A stretch of 61,353 nucleotides of DNA from Clostridia bacterium (GTDB lineage: Bacteria; Bacillota; Clostridia; Monoglobales; Monoglobaceae), in NCBI GenBank assembly GCA_017409575.1, contig JAFQSM010000086.1, positions 1 to 61,353 on the forward strand, written 5' to 3'. Position 1 is the stretch's first letter; every line of letters begins with the position of its first letter. The notes below the pieces were generated by a model that was not told the origin of the DNA, made no database searches, and was given only the letters and a program-made list of their open reading frames with translations. Position numbers and translations under genes: made by a program. Positions 7,480-17,101 of this stretch are shown here, piece by piece.

Positions 7480-7742
7480 AGGTAAAAAGTGATTTTGTAC
7501 TTAAAGAGGTTGCAGGGCAGTGGATTGTTGCTCCTTCGGGAGATGCTTCCATCAGCTTTAATGCCATGATTACACTTAATGACAGCGGAGCTTTTTTGTG
7601 GAAAACACTGGAAGGCGGTGCTTCGGAAGAGGAGCTTGTTTCGGCATTGCTTGGCGAATACGAGGTATCAGAGGAAACGGCAAGAGCCGGTGTCAGAAAC
7701 TTTGTAGAAAAAATAAGAGAGGCGAATCTGCTTGATGACTAA
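7476..7742 (+). CDS. PqqD-like RiPP recognition element protein
   Basis: An 88-residue PqqD-family protein (winged-helix RiPP recognition element). The pattern is an opening beta hairpin (DFVLKEVAGQWIVAP), then LNDSGAFLWKTLEGGASEEELVSALL and a C-terminal helix with FVEKIREANLLDD. In characterised systems such proteins bind the leader of a precursor peptide and hand it to a modifying enzyme. The GTG start at 7476 overlaps the upstream stop and has GGAGAG 9 bases before it. No precursor peptide gene or radical-SAM, transglutaminase or cyclase gene is visible nearby, so its client is an open question. Confidence 0.8.
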   Translation: MKVKSDFVLKEVAGQWIVAPSGDASISFNAMITLNDSGAFLWKTLEGGASEEELVSALLGEYEVSEETARAGVRNFVEKIREANLLDD

Positions 7743-8211
7743 CCGGGAAAAGACGCCAAAAAAAGTAAGCCTTGAACAGATTTTTCCGGTTATGGAAGAA
7801 AAGCTTAAGGCAGGCGGAATGGTTACATTCGGACCACATGGGCAGAGTATGCTGCCGCTTATCCGCGAGGGGAAAGATACGGTGACGATTTCGGCAAAGA
7901 TTCCGGCAAAAGTCGGGGATGTTGCCTTTTATCGAAGACCGGACGGACAGTTTGTTCTGCACAGGATTGTGGGAAAAAAAAGTGATGGTTTTGTTCTTTG
8001 CGGCGATAACCAGACCATGCTTGAAAAGGGCGTTCCCAAAGATTGGATTATTGCGGTGATGACATCTGTCAACCGCAACGGTAAAGAGGTTTTGTGCAAA
8101 AGCCTGAGTTACAGATTTTATGCAAAGGTTTTGTTGCCGCTTTGGAAAGGAAAGCTTTTGCTCAGAAGGTTTTTGCGGAAAATGAAAAGAATAATCAAGG
8201 GAAAGAAATAA
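7735..8211 (+). CDS. S24/S26 family signal-peptidase-like protein (His-type)
   Basis: A 158-residue protein resembling the ER/SipW-type branch of signal peptidase I. It has the nucleophile motif GQSMLP (S38), then GDVAFYRRPDGQFVLHRIVG, where H76 occupies the place of the general-base Lys of bacterial Lep. FVLCGDNQTM follows near residue 88. There is no N-terminal membrane helix; a basic, partly hydrophobic C-terminus (LLPLWKGKLLLRRFLRK) might bind the membrane. ATG 7735 overlaps the PqqD stop; an upstream TTG at 7732 is less likely. It closes the four-gene operon, and proteolysis of the client of its PqqD/HPrK-like neighbours is inference. Confidence 0.75.
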   Translation: MTNREKTPKKVSLEQIFPVMEEKLKAGGMVTFGPHGQSMLPLIREGKDTVTISAKIPAKVGDVAFYRRPDGQFVLHRIVGKKSDGFVLCGDNQTMLEKGVPKDWIIAVMTSVNRNGKEVLCKSLSYRFYAKVLLPLWKGKLLLRRFLRKMKRIIKGKK

Positions 8212-8222
8212 AAAATTAAAGG

Positions 8223-8253
8223 GGCTGTTTAAAAACTATGTTTTTAAACAGCC
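8223..8253 (+). terminator. hairpin ending the SLH-HPrK-PqqD-S26 operon
   Basis: A perfect 14-bp stem, GGCTGTTTAAAAAC with loop TAT. The T-rich tail (TTCCTTT) is weak. A closely similar GGTTGTTTAAAA hairpin lies at 55774-55812. Confidence 0.6.
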
Positions 8254-8286
8254 TTCCTTTAGGGGATAGGTAAAATTGATTCAGAA

Positions 8287-8366
8287 CACACAAACCGAGC
8301 CAAAGTAAAGGCTTTGGGGTACCCGAAGGTGTACTTTTGTGTACACTGAGAGGCGAGGTTTGTGCG
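8287..8366 (-). repeat. dispersed structured repeat, copy R1 (3' of nif3-like gene)
   Basis: The 303-base gap 8212-8514 holds two terminators and this repeat. The outer stem is 8289-8296 with 8357-8364 (CACAAACC/GGTTTGTG). Inside are hairpin a, CCAAAG/CTTTGG (8300-8317), and hairpin b, GTGTAC/GTACAC (8329-8346). Read on the minus strand it lies downstream of the nif3-like gene and is followed by TTCTGAATCAATTTTACC, matching the box after the other copies. It is a single, diverged copy without the GGGCTGTGA box. Confidence 0.75.
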
Positions 8367-8387
8367 TAGCAAAAAGAATATAAAAAC

Positions 8388-8417
8388 AGAAAAATCGCAT
8401 AACAATGCGATTTTTCT
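8388..8417. terminator. bidirectional terminator hairpin
   Basis: AGAAAAATCGCAT / loop AACA / ATGCGATTTTTCT: a 13-bp perfect stem with A- and T-runs built in. It is best placed to end the leftward trmK-nif3 transcript. Confidence 0.75.
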
Positions 8418-8514
8418 ACATTTATAATAACTTTTTATTGTTAATTCGAAAGGGATATTTTTTCTTTTTCTGGTCTTTTTGCGGTCTGGACTATTTTAAC
8501 ATCCCCTTTGTTTT

Positions 8515-9315
8515 TTATAAAGTTGAAAAATATGGAGCGGCAGAGGAACATCTGACTTCAAGGTCGGGGAAACGGTGATAGAAGAAGTCTGCCAGAAATT
8601 CGCAGATGATATTCTCGGTTTCGAAGTGGCCTGCGTCGATTATGTTCAGCCCAAGTTCGCGTGCAATTCGTCCGTGGTCGTGCTTGAGGTCGGCAGTTAC
8701 ATACACATCTGCACCCGAGTTGTATGCGGCATAAAGCTCTGACCCACCGCTGCCCGAACAAAGTGCAACTGTCTGGATTTGTTCGCTCGGGTTTCCGCAG
8801 TATTTGAGTGCGGCACAGCCGAGTGCTGATTTTGCAGAGGAGATGAATTCGGCAAGGCTTAAAGGCCGCTCAAGCGTACCCACGCGGCCTATGCCGTCAA
8901 GTTTTTCGCCGTCTTCGCCAATGGCCTCGTCGGGAGTGAATTTGCGGATGTTTTCAAGACCCAGTTTTTGTGCAAGAAGGTCATTCATTCCGCCGTCTGC
9001 CATATCAAAACTGGTGTGCATACAAAATGCCGAGATATTGTTTTGGATAAGAGACCGGATAATCCCCTGAGTTATGCCGTTTTCGGTTATGCTTTTAAGC
9101 GGCTCCATAATAAGCGGATGATGTGAGATGATAAGGTCAGCACCAAAGTCGATTGCATCGCGGACATTTGCACTTGTTATGTCAAGGCAGACAAAAACCC
9201 GGCTGATTTTTTGGTTTTCGTCGCCGACCAGAAGCCCCACATTGTCCCAGGGGCATTTGAGAGATGACGGAGCAACAAGCTCGAGTTCTTCCATTATTTT
9301 TGAAAGTCGTATCAT
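8515..9315 (-). CDS. Nif3-like dinuclear metal centre hydrolase (YqfO/GTP cyclohydrolase 1 type 2 family)
   Basis: A 266-residue cytoplasmic protein of the Nif3 family, which forms hexameric rings with a two-metal site per subunit. Visible motifs are the N-terminal KCPWDNVGLLVGD, DLIISHHPLI (metal-binding His pair) near residue 62, CMHTSFDMADGGMNDLLA near 97, and the C-terminal DLKHDHGRIARELGLNIIDAGHFETE. It is the short form without the inserted PII-like domain of about 100 residues. The biochemical role is unsettled. ATG 9315 has GGAGA before it. It sits 19 bases downstream of trmK, a pairing conserved across Firmicutes. Confidence 0.9.
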   Translation of the reverse strand: MIRLSKIMEELELVAPSSLKCPWDNVGLLVGDENQKISRVFVCLDITSANVRDAIDFGADLIISHHPLIMEPLKSITENGITQGIIRSLIQNNISAFCMHTSFDMADGGMNDLLAQKLGLENIRKFTPDEAIGEDGEKLDGIGRVGTLERPLSLAEFISSAKSALGCAALKYCGNPSEQIQTVALCSGSGGSELYAAYNSGADVYVTADLKHDHGRIARELGLNIIDAGHFETENIICEFLADFFYHRFPDLEVRCSSAAPYFSTL

Positions 9316-9334
9316 AGGTATTCTCCTTATCGTG

Positions 9335-10036
9335 TTATTTCAAAAGCTCAAGCAGCCTTTCTATTTCGGTGAGAGTTGCTTTGTTTTCTTCGCGGCAGGA
9401 TTTTTTGAGTCCTTCGGCTCGGTTTTTGTATTTTTTGAGGATGTTTTGCCTGTGCCTGTCAAAAAGTCCGGGCGAGGTTTTGTCAAGGTCTTTGCCCAGG
9501 ATAAGCTCGCGCTCGGTATATTCGCGTAAGGGCGCACCGACAGAAACAATAAATATATTGTAGATTTTTTCGTCTTCGGCGATAAGGTGCTCTTCTGTTA
9601 TACAAAAGCTGTTTTGAAGCAGATACCCACGCAGCTCCTTTGCTGCGGTCATTGGCTGAAGAATGAGGGTTTTTGCCGAGAGGACGGTGCTTTTTGCGTC
9701 TTCCAGAATGTTTGAAATAAGCATTCCGCCCATGCCGGCAATGACAATGGTGTCAGCCTCGCCAACCGAGACGGTTGAAAGTCCAGTCCCCAGACGAAGT
9801 GATATTTTGTCCGAAAGACCAAAATCGGATACATTTTGAAAGGCGCGGTCAAGCGGACCTTTGTTTATGTCAGATGCGATTGCAAACTGCGAAACCTTGT
9901 TTAAAATTGCCCATACAGGAATATATGCGTGGTCGGTGCCAATATCGGCGACCGTCTGGCTTTTTGGAAGAAGCCGGGCAATTTTTAAAAGTCTGGGGTT
10001 CAGGCAAAGGTTTGCCGATGGTTGTTCCTGAGTCAC
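9335..10036 (-). CDS. trmK: tRNA (adenine(22)-N(1))-methyltransferase
   Basis: SAM-dependent methyltransferase that makes m1A22 in tRNA. The N-terminal Rossmann domain has LNPRLLKIARLLPK, VADIGTDHAYIPV (SAM-binding motif I), IASDINKGPLDRA and TIVIAGMGGMLI. The C-terminal 60 residues are charged and helical, as in the family. Total length is 233 residues. GTG at 10036 is chosen because AGAGG stands 8 bases upstream; the frame also allows GTG 10045, which overlaps that site. First gene of a two-gene operon with nif3, driven by the promoter at 10079-10108. Confidence 0.9.
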   Translation of the reverse strand: MTQEQPSANLCLNPRLLKIARLLPKSQTVADIGTDHAYIPVWAILNKVSQFAIASDINKGPLDRAFQNVSDFGLSDKISLRLGTGLSTVSVGEADTIVIAGMGGMLISNILEDAKSTVLSAKTLILQPMTAAKELRGYLLQNSFCITEEHLIAEDEKIYNIFIVSVGAPLREYTERELILGKDLDKTSPGLFDRHRQNILKKYKNRAEGLKKSCREENKATLTEIERLLELLK

Positions 10037-10078
10037 TTTTTGCACCTCTTTGTGAGTTTTCGGTTGATTTATATACTA

Positions 10079-10108
10079 ATTATATAGTTATACCCGGCAA
10101 TTTGTCAA
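10079..10108 (-). promoter_or_regulatory. promoter of trmK-nif3
   Basis: On the minus strand: TTGACA (10108-10103), 18-bp spacer, TATAAT (10084-10079). Confidence 0.7.
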
Positions 10109-10185
10109 CAAAAAAAGGAATTTTGGAATAAATGTAGAAAATAATTTGTGAAAAGGTAAAAGTATTTTGAAAGGACAGAAAAGTT

Positions 10186-11184
10186 ATGACCCTGCGCGAA
10201 AAAATGGAGGAACTTGAAAGAAAGACACTAAGTCCGTATGCGTGCCTTAGTGCCGAGAGTGACGGCAGAGCGAAAAACGAGCCGGAGTGTGACATACGAA
10301 CTGCGTTTCAGCGTGACCGCGACCGGATTATACACGCCAAGGCGTTCAGGCGGCTTAAGCACAAAACGCAGGTGTTTCTTGTGCCCGAGGGCGACCATTA
10401 CAGAACGCGGCTGACACATACGCTTGAGGTGTCGCAGATTGCAAGAACGGTTGCAAGGGCGCTGAGACTTAACGAGGATTTGACCGAGGCGATTGCACTT
10501 GGACATGATTTGGGGCATACTCCGTTTGGACATACCGGCGAAAGTGCGCTTGACGAGCTTTGTGCACAGGGATTCAGGCACAATGAGCAAAGCCTGAGGG
10601 TTGTAAATATTCTGGAGAGAAAGGGCGGACTTAACCTTACACACGAGGTGCGTGACGGAATTTTGTGCCACACCGGCGCAAAGCAACCACAGACCCTGGA
10701 GGGCAAGATTGTCAGGCTTGCTGACCGCATTGCTTATGTAAATCATGATATAGACGATGCAATCCGTGCCGGAGTTCTTGAGGAATCGGACATCCCTGCT
10801 GAGTTTTCGGAGGTTTTGGGCATTGGACATTCGCAAAGGATAAGCACGCTTATACACAGTATGATTTCGGCAAGTATGGACAAAGATGATATAAAAATGA
10901 CCCCCGAGGCTTATGATGCGATGCTGGGACTCAGGAAGTTTATGTTTGCCAATGTATACAAAAATCCTTATGCCAAAAGCGAGGAGGGCAAATATTATGC
11001 GGTGGTGGAGGCTCTTTTTGAAAAGCTTGTCCAAAACCCTGAACTTATACCCGAGAATATTCGCGCGGCAAGCTGCAGCGATGATGTGAACATTGTTGTC
11101 AGGGATTTTATTGCCGGGATGAGTGACAGATATGCGGTGTCGCTTTTTGAGGAGCTTTTTGTTCCAAAATCCTGGAATATTTAA
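10186..11184 (+). CDS. dgt: dGTP triphosphohydrolase (HD superfamily)
   Basis: A 332-residue dNTPase of the dGTPase-like family that releases triphosphate from dNTPs and so controls nucleotide pools. It contains RDRDRIIHAKAFRRLKHKTQVF, then the HD metal site: RTRLTHTLEVSQIART (His), GHDLGHTPFGHTGE (His-Asp) and a later DRIAYVNHDIDDA carrying the last Asp. The length is that of the short dgt type 2 subfamily. It lies upstream of dnaG and rpoD in the same direction, the classical Firmicutes order. ATG 10186 has GAAAGGA about 9 bases upstream. Confidence 0.93.
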   Translation: MTLREKMEELERKTLSPYACLSAESDGRAKNEPECDIRTAFQRDRDRIIHAKAFRRLKHKTQVFLVPEGDHYRTRLTHTLEVSQIARTVARALRLNEDLTEAIALGHDLGHTPFGHTGESALDELCAQGFRHNEQSLRVVNILERKGGLNLTHEVRDGILCHTGAKQPQTLEGKIVRLADRIAYVNHDIDDAIRAGVLEESDIPAEFSEVLGIGHSQRISTLIHSMISASMDKDDIKMTPEAYDAMLGLRKFMFANVYKNPYAKSEEGKYYAVVEALFEKLVQNPELIPENIRAASCSDDVNIVVRDFIAGMSDRYAVSLFEELFVPKSWNI

Positions 11185-11253
11185 TTTAATCGATATTTTT
11201 AACGAGGAAATTGCGACTTTGTGTCGAATAAATAATAGAGAGAGGTGATGTAG

Positions 11254-13035
11254 GTGAAGCAGTCCGTTGATTTTCAGGACTTTATTGATGAAGTTATAGC
11301 GAAAAATGATATAGTGGATCTGATTTCACAGTACACCACTTTGAAAAGGGTAGGAAGTCGCTATCAGGCACTTTGCCCGCTGCACAACGACAAAAAGACA
11401 CCGTCGTTTTCGGTCTCGCCCGACAAACAGCTTTTCCATTGTTTTGGCTGCGGTGCAGGCGGTACGGTTATACATTTTGTTATGGCAAAGGAAAACCTTG
11501 ATTTTATGGAGGCGGTCAAGCTTCTTGCCGAAAGGTCGGGGATTGCAATACCTGACTTCCGCAGCAGCGCAGAAAAGGACAAGGCAAATGCCATTCATGA
11601 AAAAAAGAAGCGTATGTATCAAATGAATGCTGAGGCGGCGAGGTTCTTTTTTTCAAAGCTTACAGAAAGCGGCGGCGAGGTTGCGCTCAGCTATCTTCGT
11701 GGCAGAGGCCTTTCGAATTCCACAATAAAGTCGTTTGGGATCGGTTTTGCTCCCGATACATGGACAAGCCTTGTGGATTTTATGAAAACAAAAGGTTATA
11801 CCGAGGCGGAGCTTGTTGAGGGCGGACTTGCCAAAAAACGCGAAAATGGTACGGCATACGATGTCTTCAGGGGCAGGGTGATGTTTCCGATTATTGACCT
11901 CAGGGGCAATGTGATTGCTTTTGGCGGCAGAACCCTTGTGGATAATCAGGCAAAGTACCTCAATTCGCCCGAAACGCTTGTTTATAAAAAGAAAGAAAAT
12001 CTTTTTGCAATGAACATCGCCAAAAATTCGAAGGCAGGGCAGTTCCTTTTGATGGAGGGATATATGGACGTTGTTTCGCTTCATCAAAATGGTTTTGACA
12101 ATGCGGTCGCATCGCTTGGTACGGCATTTACGCCCGAGCAGGCCGAGGTGCTTAAACGATACGCGGACAAAGCAGTTCTTTGCTATGACGCTGACGAGGC
12201 AGGACAAAAGGCGACCGACCGCGCAGGCGAAATTCTGAGGGCGGCTGACATAAAAACCCGTGTTTTGACAATCAGTGACGCCAAGGACCCCGATGAGTAT
12301 ATAAACACCAAGGGCAAAGAGATGTTTGAACACATGGTGACATCGGCAGAGAGCTTTATTGAGTATAAAATCGGCAAAATCGAGAAACAATATAATCTTG
12401 ACGATACTGTTGAAAAGATAGAGTTTGTCGAGCAAATTGCAAAAATTCTTGCAAATATAAAAAACGATGTCGAACGCGAAATTTATATAAAAAAGATTGC
12501 GCGAAAGACAGATATTTCGCCCGAGAGTATCAAAACCCATGTGGCAAACATTGCGCTTAAAGCTCGGCGTGGCGATGCCCTTAAGGAGCGCAGGGTTGAA
12601 AAACGCGAGTTTGAAGCCCGTACAGGCGGCAGACAGGACCTTGAAAAAATGAGAGTTTTTAATGCCGAAAAGCTGATGCTTAACCTGATTTCGGAAAGGG
12701 ATGTTTTTCTGGAGGTTTCGGAGCGGCTTGCGCCTGAAGATTTTTCGGAGGGGCTTCACAGAAGATTGGCAGAAATTATTTTTGACTGCCACAAAAGAGA
12801 CGAAAAAATCAATGTCTTAAAGGTTCTGGCCCAGTTCCCCGAAGAAGAGGCGGGGTGTGTGTCGGAAATCCTTTCGGATGACAAAAATGTGGACAACCGC
12901 AAAGAAGCGGCTAAACTTCCGCTTAAAATAATAAAAGCTTATCAAATGAAGCAAGAGGAAAAGGATCTTGCCGAGGGTGGAGACACCGAAAAGCTTCAGG
13001 AAATAATGAACAGACTGAAAAAAGATAAAAAATAG
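11254..13035 (+). CDS. dnaG: DNA primase
   Basis: Synthesises RNA primers at the replication fork. The 593 residues show a CHC2 zinc-finger domain (ALCPLHNDKKTPSF and FHCFGCGAGG, residues about 40-65) and a catalytic core with a TOPRIM domain (LLMEGYMDVVSLHQNG near 267, then LCYDADEAGQKA near 310). A C-terminal helicase-binding region with a DnaB-like fold follows. The start is GTG 11254 behind AGAGGTGATG. It is 15 bases from rpoD, forming the macromolecular-synthesis operon dgt-dnaG-rpoD. Confidence 0.96.
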   Translation: MKQSVDFQDFIDEVIAKNDIVDLISQYTTLKRVGSRYQALCPLHNDKKTPSFSVSPDKQLFHCFGCGAGGTVIHFVMAKENLDFMEAVKLLAERSGIAIPDFRSSAEKDKANAIHEKKKRMYQMNAEAARFFFSKLTESGGEVALSYLRGRGLSNSTIKSFGIGFAPDTWTSLVDFMKTKGYTEAELVEGGLAKKRENGTAYDVFRGRVMFPIIDLRGNVIAFGGRTLVDNQAKYLNSPETLVYKKKENLFAMNIAKNSKAGQFLLMEGYMDVVSLHQNGFDNAVASLGTAFTPEQAEVLKRYADKAVLCYDADEAGQKATDRAGEILRAADIKTRVLTISDAKDPDEYINTKGKEMFEHMVTSAESFIEYKIGKIEKQYNLDDTVEKIEFVEQIAKILANIKNDVEREIYIKKIARKTDISPESIKTHVANIALKARRGDALKERRVEKREFEARTGGRQDLEKMRVFNAEKLMLNLISERDVFLEVSERLAPEDFSEGLHRRLAEIIFDCHKRDEKINVLKVLAQFPEEEAGCVSEILSDDKNVDNRKEAAKLPLKIIKAYQMKQEEKDLAEGGDTEKLQEIMNRLKKDKK

Positions 13036-13050
13036 AAAGGCGAAAAAGGT

Positions 13051-14202
13051 ATGAGTAACAAAGAAAAAGCCGAGGTAAAAGAAACAAAAGAAATGAACAA
13101 ACCGGCGTCAAAGGATGCCCAGAAGCAAGCTGTTCAGGAACTTGTGGAGCTTGGTAAAAAGACGGGCGAGCTTTCGTACAATGATATTATTGCAAAGCTT
13201 GAAGCGGTAGAAATGGATACCGAGCAGATAGAAAGAATTTATGACTTTCTTGAAAAACAGGGCATCGAGATTATGGGCAATTTTGGCGACGAACTGCCCG
13301 AGCTTGAGGAGGTTGATGAGGATTTTGAAATAAGCGAGGACGAGCTTGCGGACCTCAGCGTTCCTGACAGCGTCAGCATTGACGACCCTGTTCGTATGTA
13401 CCTTAAGGAAATTGGTAAGGTTCCGCTGCTTTCGAATGCAGAAGAGGCTGAACTTGCTCAGAAAATGGTTGAGGGAGACGAGGAAGCAAAACGTAGGTTA
13501 GCCGAAGCTAACTTAAGACTTGTTGTAAGTATCGCAAAAAGATATGTGGGCAGAGGAATGCTGTTTCTGGACCTTATTCAGGAGGGTAACCTTGGTCTTA
13601 TTAAGGCAGTTGAAAAGTTTGACTATACAAAGGGTTACAAGTTCAGTACCTATGCGACATGGTGGATAAGACAGGCGATAACCCGTGCGATTGCTGACCA
13701 GGCAAGGACCATTCGAATTCCGGTGCATATGGTTGAGACAATAAACAAGCTTATAAGGGTTACCCGTCAGCTTGTTCAGGAGCTTGGTCGTGATCCGCTT
13801 CCCGAGGAGATTGCAAAGGAGCTTAATATGCCGATTGACAAGGTTGGCGAAATTATGAAGATTGCTCAGGAACCGGTTTCGCTTGAGACCCCAATCGGTG
13901 AAGAAGAGGACAGCCATCTGGGTGACTTTATTCAGGACAACGAGACCCCTGCACCTCAGGATGCGGCGACATTCAGACTTCTTAAAGAACAGCTTGTTGA
14001 TGTCCTCAGCACTCTTACACCCCGAGAAGAAAAGGTTTTGAGGCTGAGATTTGGTCTTGACAACGGCCGGGCAAGAACTTTGGAGGAAGTCGGCAAGGAA
14101 TTTAATGTTACTCGTGAAAGAATTCGTCAGATTGAGGCAAAGGCTCTCAGAAAACTCAGACATCCCAGCCGCAGCAAAAAGCTTAAGGATTATCTTGAAT
14201 AG
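13051..14202 (+). CDS. rpoD: RNA polymerase primary sigma factor SigA
   Basis: Housekeeping sigma factor, 383 residues. The acidic N-terminal region 1.1 is followed by region 1.2 ([18 protein letters not shown]) and region 2 with the rpoD box ([20 protein letters not shown]). Region 3 ([14 protein letters not shown]) and region 4, with the -35-reading helix-turn-helix [20 protein letters not shown], complete it. The length equals that of Bacillus SigA-type factors. The many TTGACA-17-TATAAT promoters in this window fit its specificity. Confidence 0.97.
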   Translation: MSNKEKAEVKETKEMNKPASKDAQKQAVQELVELGKKTGELSYNDIIAKLEAVEMDTEQIERIYDFLEKQGIEIMGNFGDELPELEEVDEDFEISEDELADLSVPDSVSIDDPVRMYLKEIGKVPLLSNAEEAELAQKMVEGDEEAKRRLAEANLRLVVSIAKRYVGRGMLFLDLIQEGNLGLIKAVEKFDYTKGYKFSTYATWWIRQAITRAIADQARTIRIPVHMVETINKLIRVTRQLVQELGRDPLPEEIAKELNMPIDKVGEIMKIAQEPVSLETPIGEEEDSHLGDFIQDNETPAPQDAATFRLLKEQLVDVLSTLTPREEKVLRLRFGLDNGRARTLEEVGKEFNVTRERIRQIEAKALRKLRHPSRSKKLKDYLE

Positions 14203-14250
14203 AAATTTTGTTTGGGTAGCGAACATATATTTTAAGAGGAGGTAAAAATT

Positions 14251-15267
14251 ATGCATATATTGGTTACAGGCGGTGCGGGATACATAGGAAGCCATACGGC
14301 TGTTCAGCTTTTGGAGGCAGGATACGAAGTCACTGTTGTTGACAATCTTTTAAACAGTTCGGAGGAAGCTCTTGTAAGGGTGGAGGAGATTACCGGCAAG
14401 AAGCTGAAGTTCTATAAAATTGACATGCTTGACAAGGATGCCTTAAGGCGCGTTTTTGAGGAGAACAAGTTTGATGCGGCAATCCATTTTGCCGGACTTA
14501 AGGCGGTTGGCGAATCTGTTGCGAAGCCGCTTTGGTACTATCACAATAATATTTTAAGCACAGTAAACCTTTGCGAGCTGATGACCGAGTTTGGCGTGAA
14601 AAAATTGGTGTTCAGCTCATCAGCGACGGTTTATGGCAGACCCAAGAGCGTTCCCATAAGTGAGGACTTTGAGCTTTCGTGCACAAATCCTTATGGCAGG
14701 ACAAAGCTTATGATAGAGGAAATTTTGAGAGATGTGGCGGTAAGCGACCCCGAGTGGGGAATTGCAATCCTGAGATACTTCAATCCGGTTGGAGCACATC
14801 AAAGCGGTATGATTGGTGAGGACCCACAGGGAATACCCAACAACCTTATGCCCTACATTGCACAGGTTGCGGTGGGGAAACGCGATTTTGTCCATGTTTT
14901 TGGCAATGATTATGACACCCATGATGGCACAGGTGTACGCGATTATATCCATGTGGTTGATTTGGCGGACGGACATTTGTGCGCGCTTAAAAAGATTGAA
15001 AACGAGGTAGGCGTTGTCACATACAACCTTGGAACTGGCACGGGCTACAGCGTTCTTGATATGATTGCGGCATTCAGCAAGGCTTGCGGACGCCAGCTTC
15101 CTTATGAGATTGAGGCAAGACGCCCGGGGGATATTGATGCTTGTTTTGCAGATCCCCAAAAGGCAAAAGATGAGATTGGATTTGAAGCAAAACGCACTTT
15201 GGAGGATATGTGTGCGGATTCGTGGAACTGGCAGCAGAAAAATCCAAACGGTTACAAACAGGCATAA
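14251..15267 (+). CDS. galE: UDP-glucose 4-epimerase
   Basis: Interconverts UDP-glucose and UDP-galactose with bound NAD+. It is a 338-residue extended short-chain dehydrogenase: GGAGYIGSHT glycine motif at residues 7-16, FAGLKAVGESV near 80, SSSATVYG near 122 and the catalytic Y-x3-K in NPYGRTKLM near 149. ILRYFNPVGAH near 178 and the GTGTGYSV/RRPGDIDACFADP C-terminal substrate region follow. AGGAGG precedes ATG 14251. It is next to housekeeping genes but can feed the polysaccharide locus at 37.7-52.8 kb. Confidence 0.94.
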   Translation: MHILVTGGAGYIGSHTAVQLLEAGYEVTVVDNLLNSSEEALVRVEEITGKKLKFYKIDMLDKDALRRVFEENKFDAAIHFAGLKAVGESVAKPLWYYHNNILSTVNLCELMTEFGVKKLVFSSSATVYGRPKSVPISEDFELSCTNPYGRTKLMIEEILRDVAVSDPEWGIAILRYFNPVGAHQSGMIGEDPQGIPNNLMPYIAQVAVGKRDFVHVFGNDYDTHDGTGVRDYIHVVDLADGHLCALKKIENEVGVVTYNLGTGTGYSVLDMIAAFSKACGRQLPYEIEARRPGDIDACFADPQKAKDEIGFEAKRTLEDMCADSWNWQQKNPNGYKQA

Positions 15268-15295
15268 ATGATTTGATTGGAAGGAAAAAGATTAA

Positions 15296-17101
15296 GTGAA
15301 CGAATATCAGAAAAACATACGCAATTTTTCGATTATTGCGCACATAGACCACGGAAAGTCAACACTTGCGGACAGACTTCTGGAGCTTACCGGGGCGCTT
15401 ACAAGCCGCGAGATGCAGGCGCAGATTCTTGACAATATGGAGCTTGAGCGCGAGCGCGGTATTACCATAAAGGCGCGTGCGGTACGGCTTTTGTATTCGG
15501 CAAAAGACGGGCAGAAGTATGTACTCAACCTGATTGACACTCCGGGGCATGTGGACTTCAACTACGAGGTTTCGCGAAGCCTTGCTGCGTGCGAGGGTGC
15601 GATTCTAATTGTTGATGCGGCGCAGGGGATAGAGGCGCAGACACTTGCAAATACCTATCTTGCACTTGAGCATGATTTGGAGCTTGTGCCGGTAATCAAC
15701 AAAATTGACCTACCCAGCGCTCAGCCCGAGGTGGTCAAAAAAGAAATTGAAGATGTAATAGGAATAGAAGCCGAAACTGCTCCGCAGATTTCGGCAAAGA
15801 ATGGAATAAATATCGAGGCTGTTCTTGAAAAGGTTGTTGAGACGGTTCCTGCTCCAAGCGGAGACGAGAATGCTCCGCTTAAGGCACTGATTTTTGACTC
15901 GTATTATGACAGCTATAAGGGCGCTATTGCCTATGTCCGTGTTATTGACGGAAAGCTGAAACCGGGACAGACAATCAAAATGATGGCAACGGGTGGTACA
16001 TTTGATGTGGTGGAGGTTGGTTACCTCAATCCAATGGGGATGCTGCCGGCAGACGAGATAAAGGCAGGCGAGGTTGGCTTTGTTGCAGCCAGTATAAAAA
16101 ATGTCCGCGACGTGCGTGTGGGCGACACAATCACAACGGCATCAAAAGGCGCAAGCGAGCCGCTTCCGGGTTACAAGGAAGTAAAGCCGATGGTATACTC
16201 GGGTGTGTATCCTGCTGACGGTGCAAGATACAACGATTTGAGAGATGCTTTGGAAAAGCTTCAGCTTAATGATGCGGCACTCCAGTTTGAAGCCGAGAAT
16301 TCGGTTGCGCTTGGGTTTGGTTTCCGCTGCGGATTTTTGGGACTTTTGCATATGGAGATTATCCAGGAGCGTCTTGAAAGGGAGTATAATCTTGATTTGG
16401 TGACAACCGCGCCATCGGTTGAGTATATTGTTGTCAAGACCGACGGGACCGAGATGACCATTTCGAACCCGACAAACCTGCCTGACCCACAAGAGATTGA
16501 CTATATGTCCGAGCCGGTCGTTTCGGCGGCGATAATGACCCCGAAGGAATTTGTGGGAAGCATTATGGAGCTTTGCCAGGAGCGGCGCGGAACATATATT
16601 GATATGACCTATCTTGACGAAAACCGCGTGACGCTCAATTATGAGCTGCCGCTTAACGAGATAATCTATGACTTTTTTGATGCGCTTAAGTCAAGGACAC
16701 GCGGATATGCATCGTTTGACTATGAGCTTAAGAATTATCAGAAGTCTGACCTTATCAAGCTGGACATCCTTTTGAATGGCGATATGGTGGATGCGCTTTC
16801 GTTTATTGTTCACAAGGAAAAGGCGTATGCCCGGGGCAGACGAATTGCCGAAAAGCTTAAAGAGTCCATCCCCAGACAGCTTTTTGAGGTGCCGATTCAG
16901 GCGGCTGTCGGAAGTAAGATTATCGCGCGCGAGACTGTAAGGGCGATGCGAAAAGACGTTCTTGCCAAGTGTTACGGCGGCGACATAACCCGAAAGAAAA
17001 AGCTGCTTGAAAAGCAGAAAGAGGGTAAAAAGCGTATGCGTCAGGTGGGCTCGGTTGAGGTTCCGCAGGAGGCGTTTATGTCGGTGCTTAAGCTGGATTA
17101 A
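15296..17101 (+). CDS. lepA: elongation factor 4 (LepA), ribosomal back-translocase GTPase
   Basis: A 601-residue translational GTPase, the usual LepA length. G-domain motifs are [16 protein letters not shown] (G1, residues about 15-30), RERGITI (G2), DTPGHVDF (G3), NKIDLPSA (G4) and SAKNG (G5). The LepA-specific C-terminal domain appears as [20 protein letters not shown] and [29 protein letters not shown]. The start is GTG 15296 with GGAAGG about 9 bases before it. It is followed directly by hemW, the common Firmicutes neighbour. Confidence 0.97.
   Translation: MNEYQKNIRNFSIIAHIDHGKSTLADRLLELTGALTSREMQAQILDNMELERERGITIKARAVRLLYSAKDGQKYVLNLIDTPGHVDFNYEVSRSLAACEGAILIVDAAQGIEAQTLANTYLALEHDLELVPVINKIDLPSAQPEVVKKEIEDVIGIEAETAPQISAKNGINIEAVLEKVVETVPAPSGDENAPLKALIFDSYYDSYKGAIAYVRVIDGKLKPGQTIKMMATGGTFDVVEVGYLNPMGMLPADEIKAGEVGFVAASIKNVRDVRVGDTITTASKGASEPLPGYKEVKPMVYSGVYPADGARYNDLRDALEKLQLNDAALQFEAENSVALGFGFRCGFLGLLHMEIIQERLEREYNLDLVTTAPSVEYIVVKTDGTEMTISNPTNLPDPQEIDYMSEPVVSAAIMTPKEFVGSIMELCQERRGTYIDMTYLDENRVTLNYELPLNEIIYDFFDALKSRTRGYASFDYELKNYQKSDLIKLDILLNGDMVDALSFIVHKEKAYARGRRIAEKLKESIPRQLFEVPIQAAVGSKIIARETVRAMRKDVLAKCYGGDITRKKKLLEKQKEGKKRMRQVGSVEVPQEAFMSVLKLD

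Noticed and set aside
8223..8253. The 8223-8253 hairpin as part of the dispersed repeat family
   Set aside because: It shares only GGCTGT with the GGGCTGTGA box and is a perfect terminator-like stem in the opposite orientation to R1. It is better explained as the operon terminator, similar to the one at 55774-55812.
11653..12792. 379-residue minus-strand frame inside dnaG
   Set aside because: It is antisense to a certain dnaG gene in a fixed frame register, has a Lys/Phe/Cys-rich odd composition and no ribosome site. It is a shadow of the real gene's codon bias.
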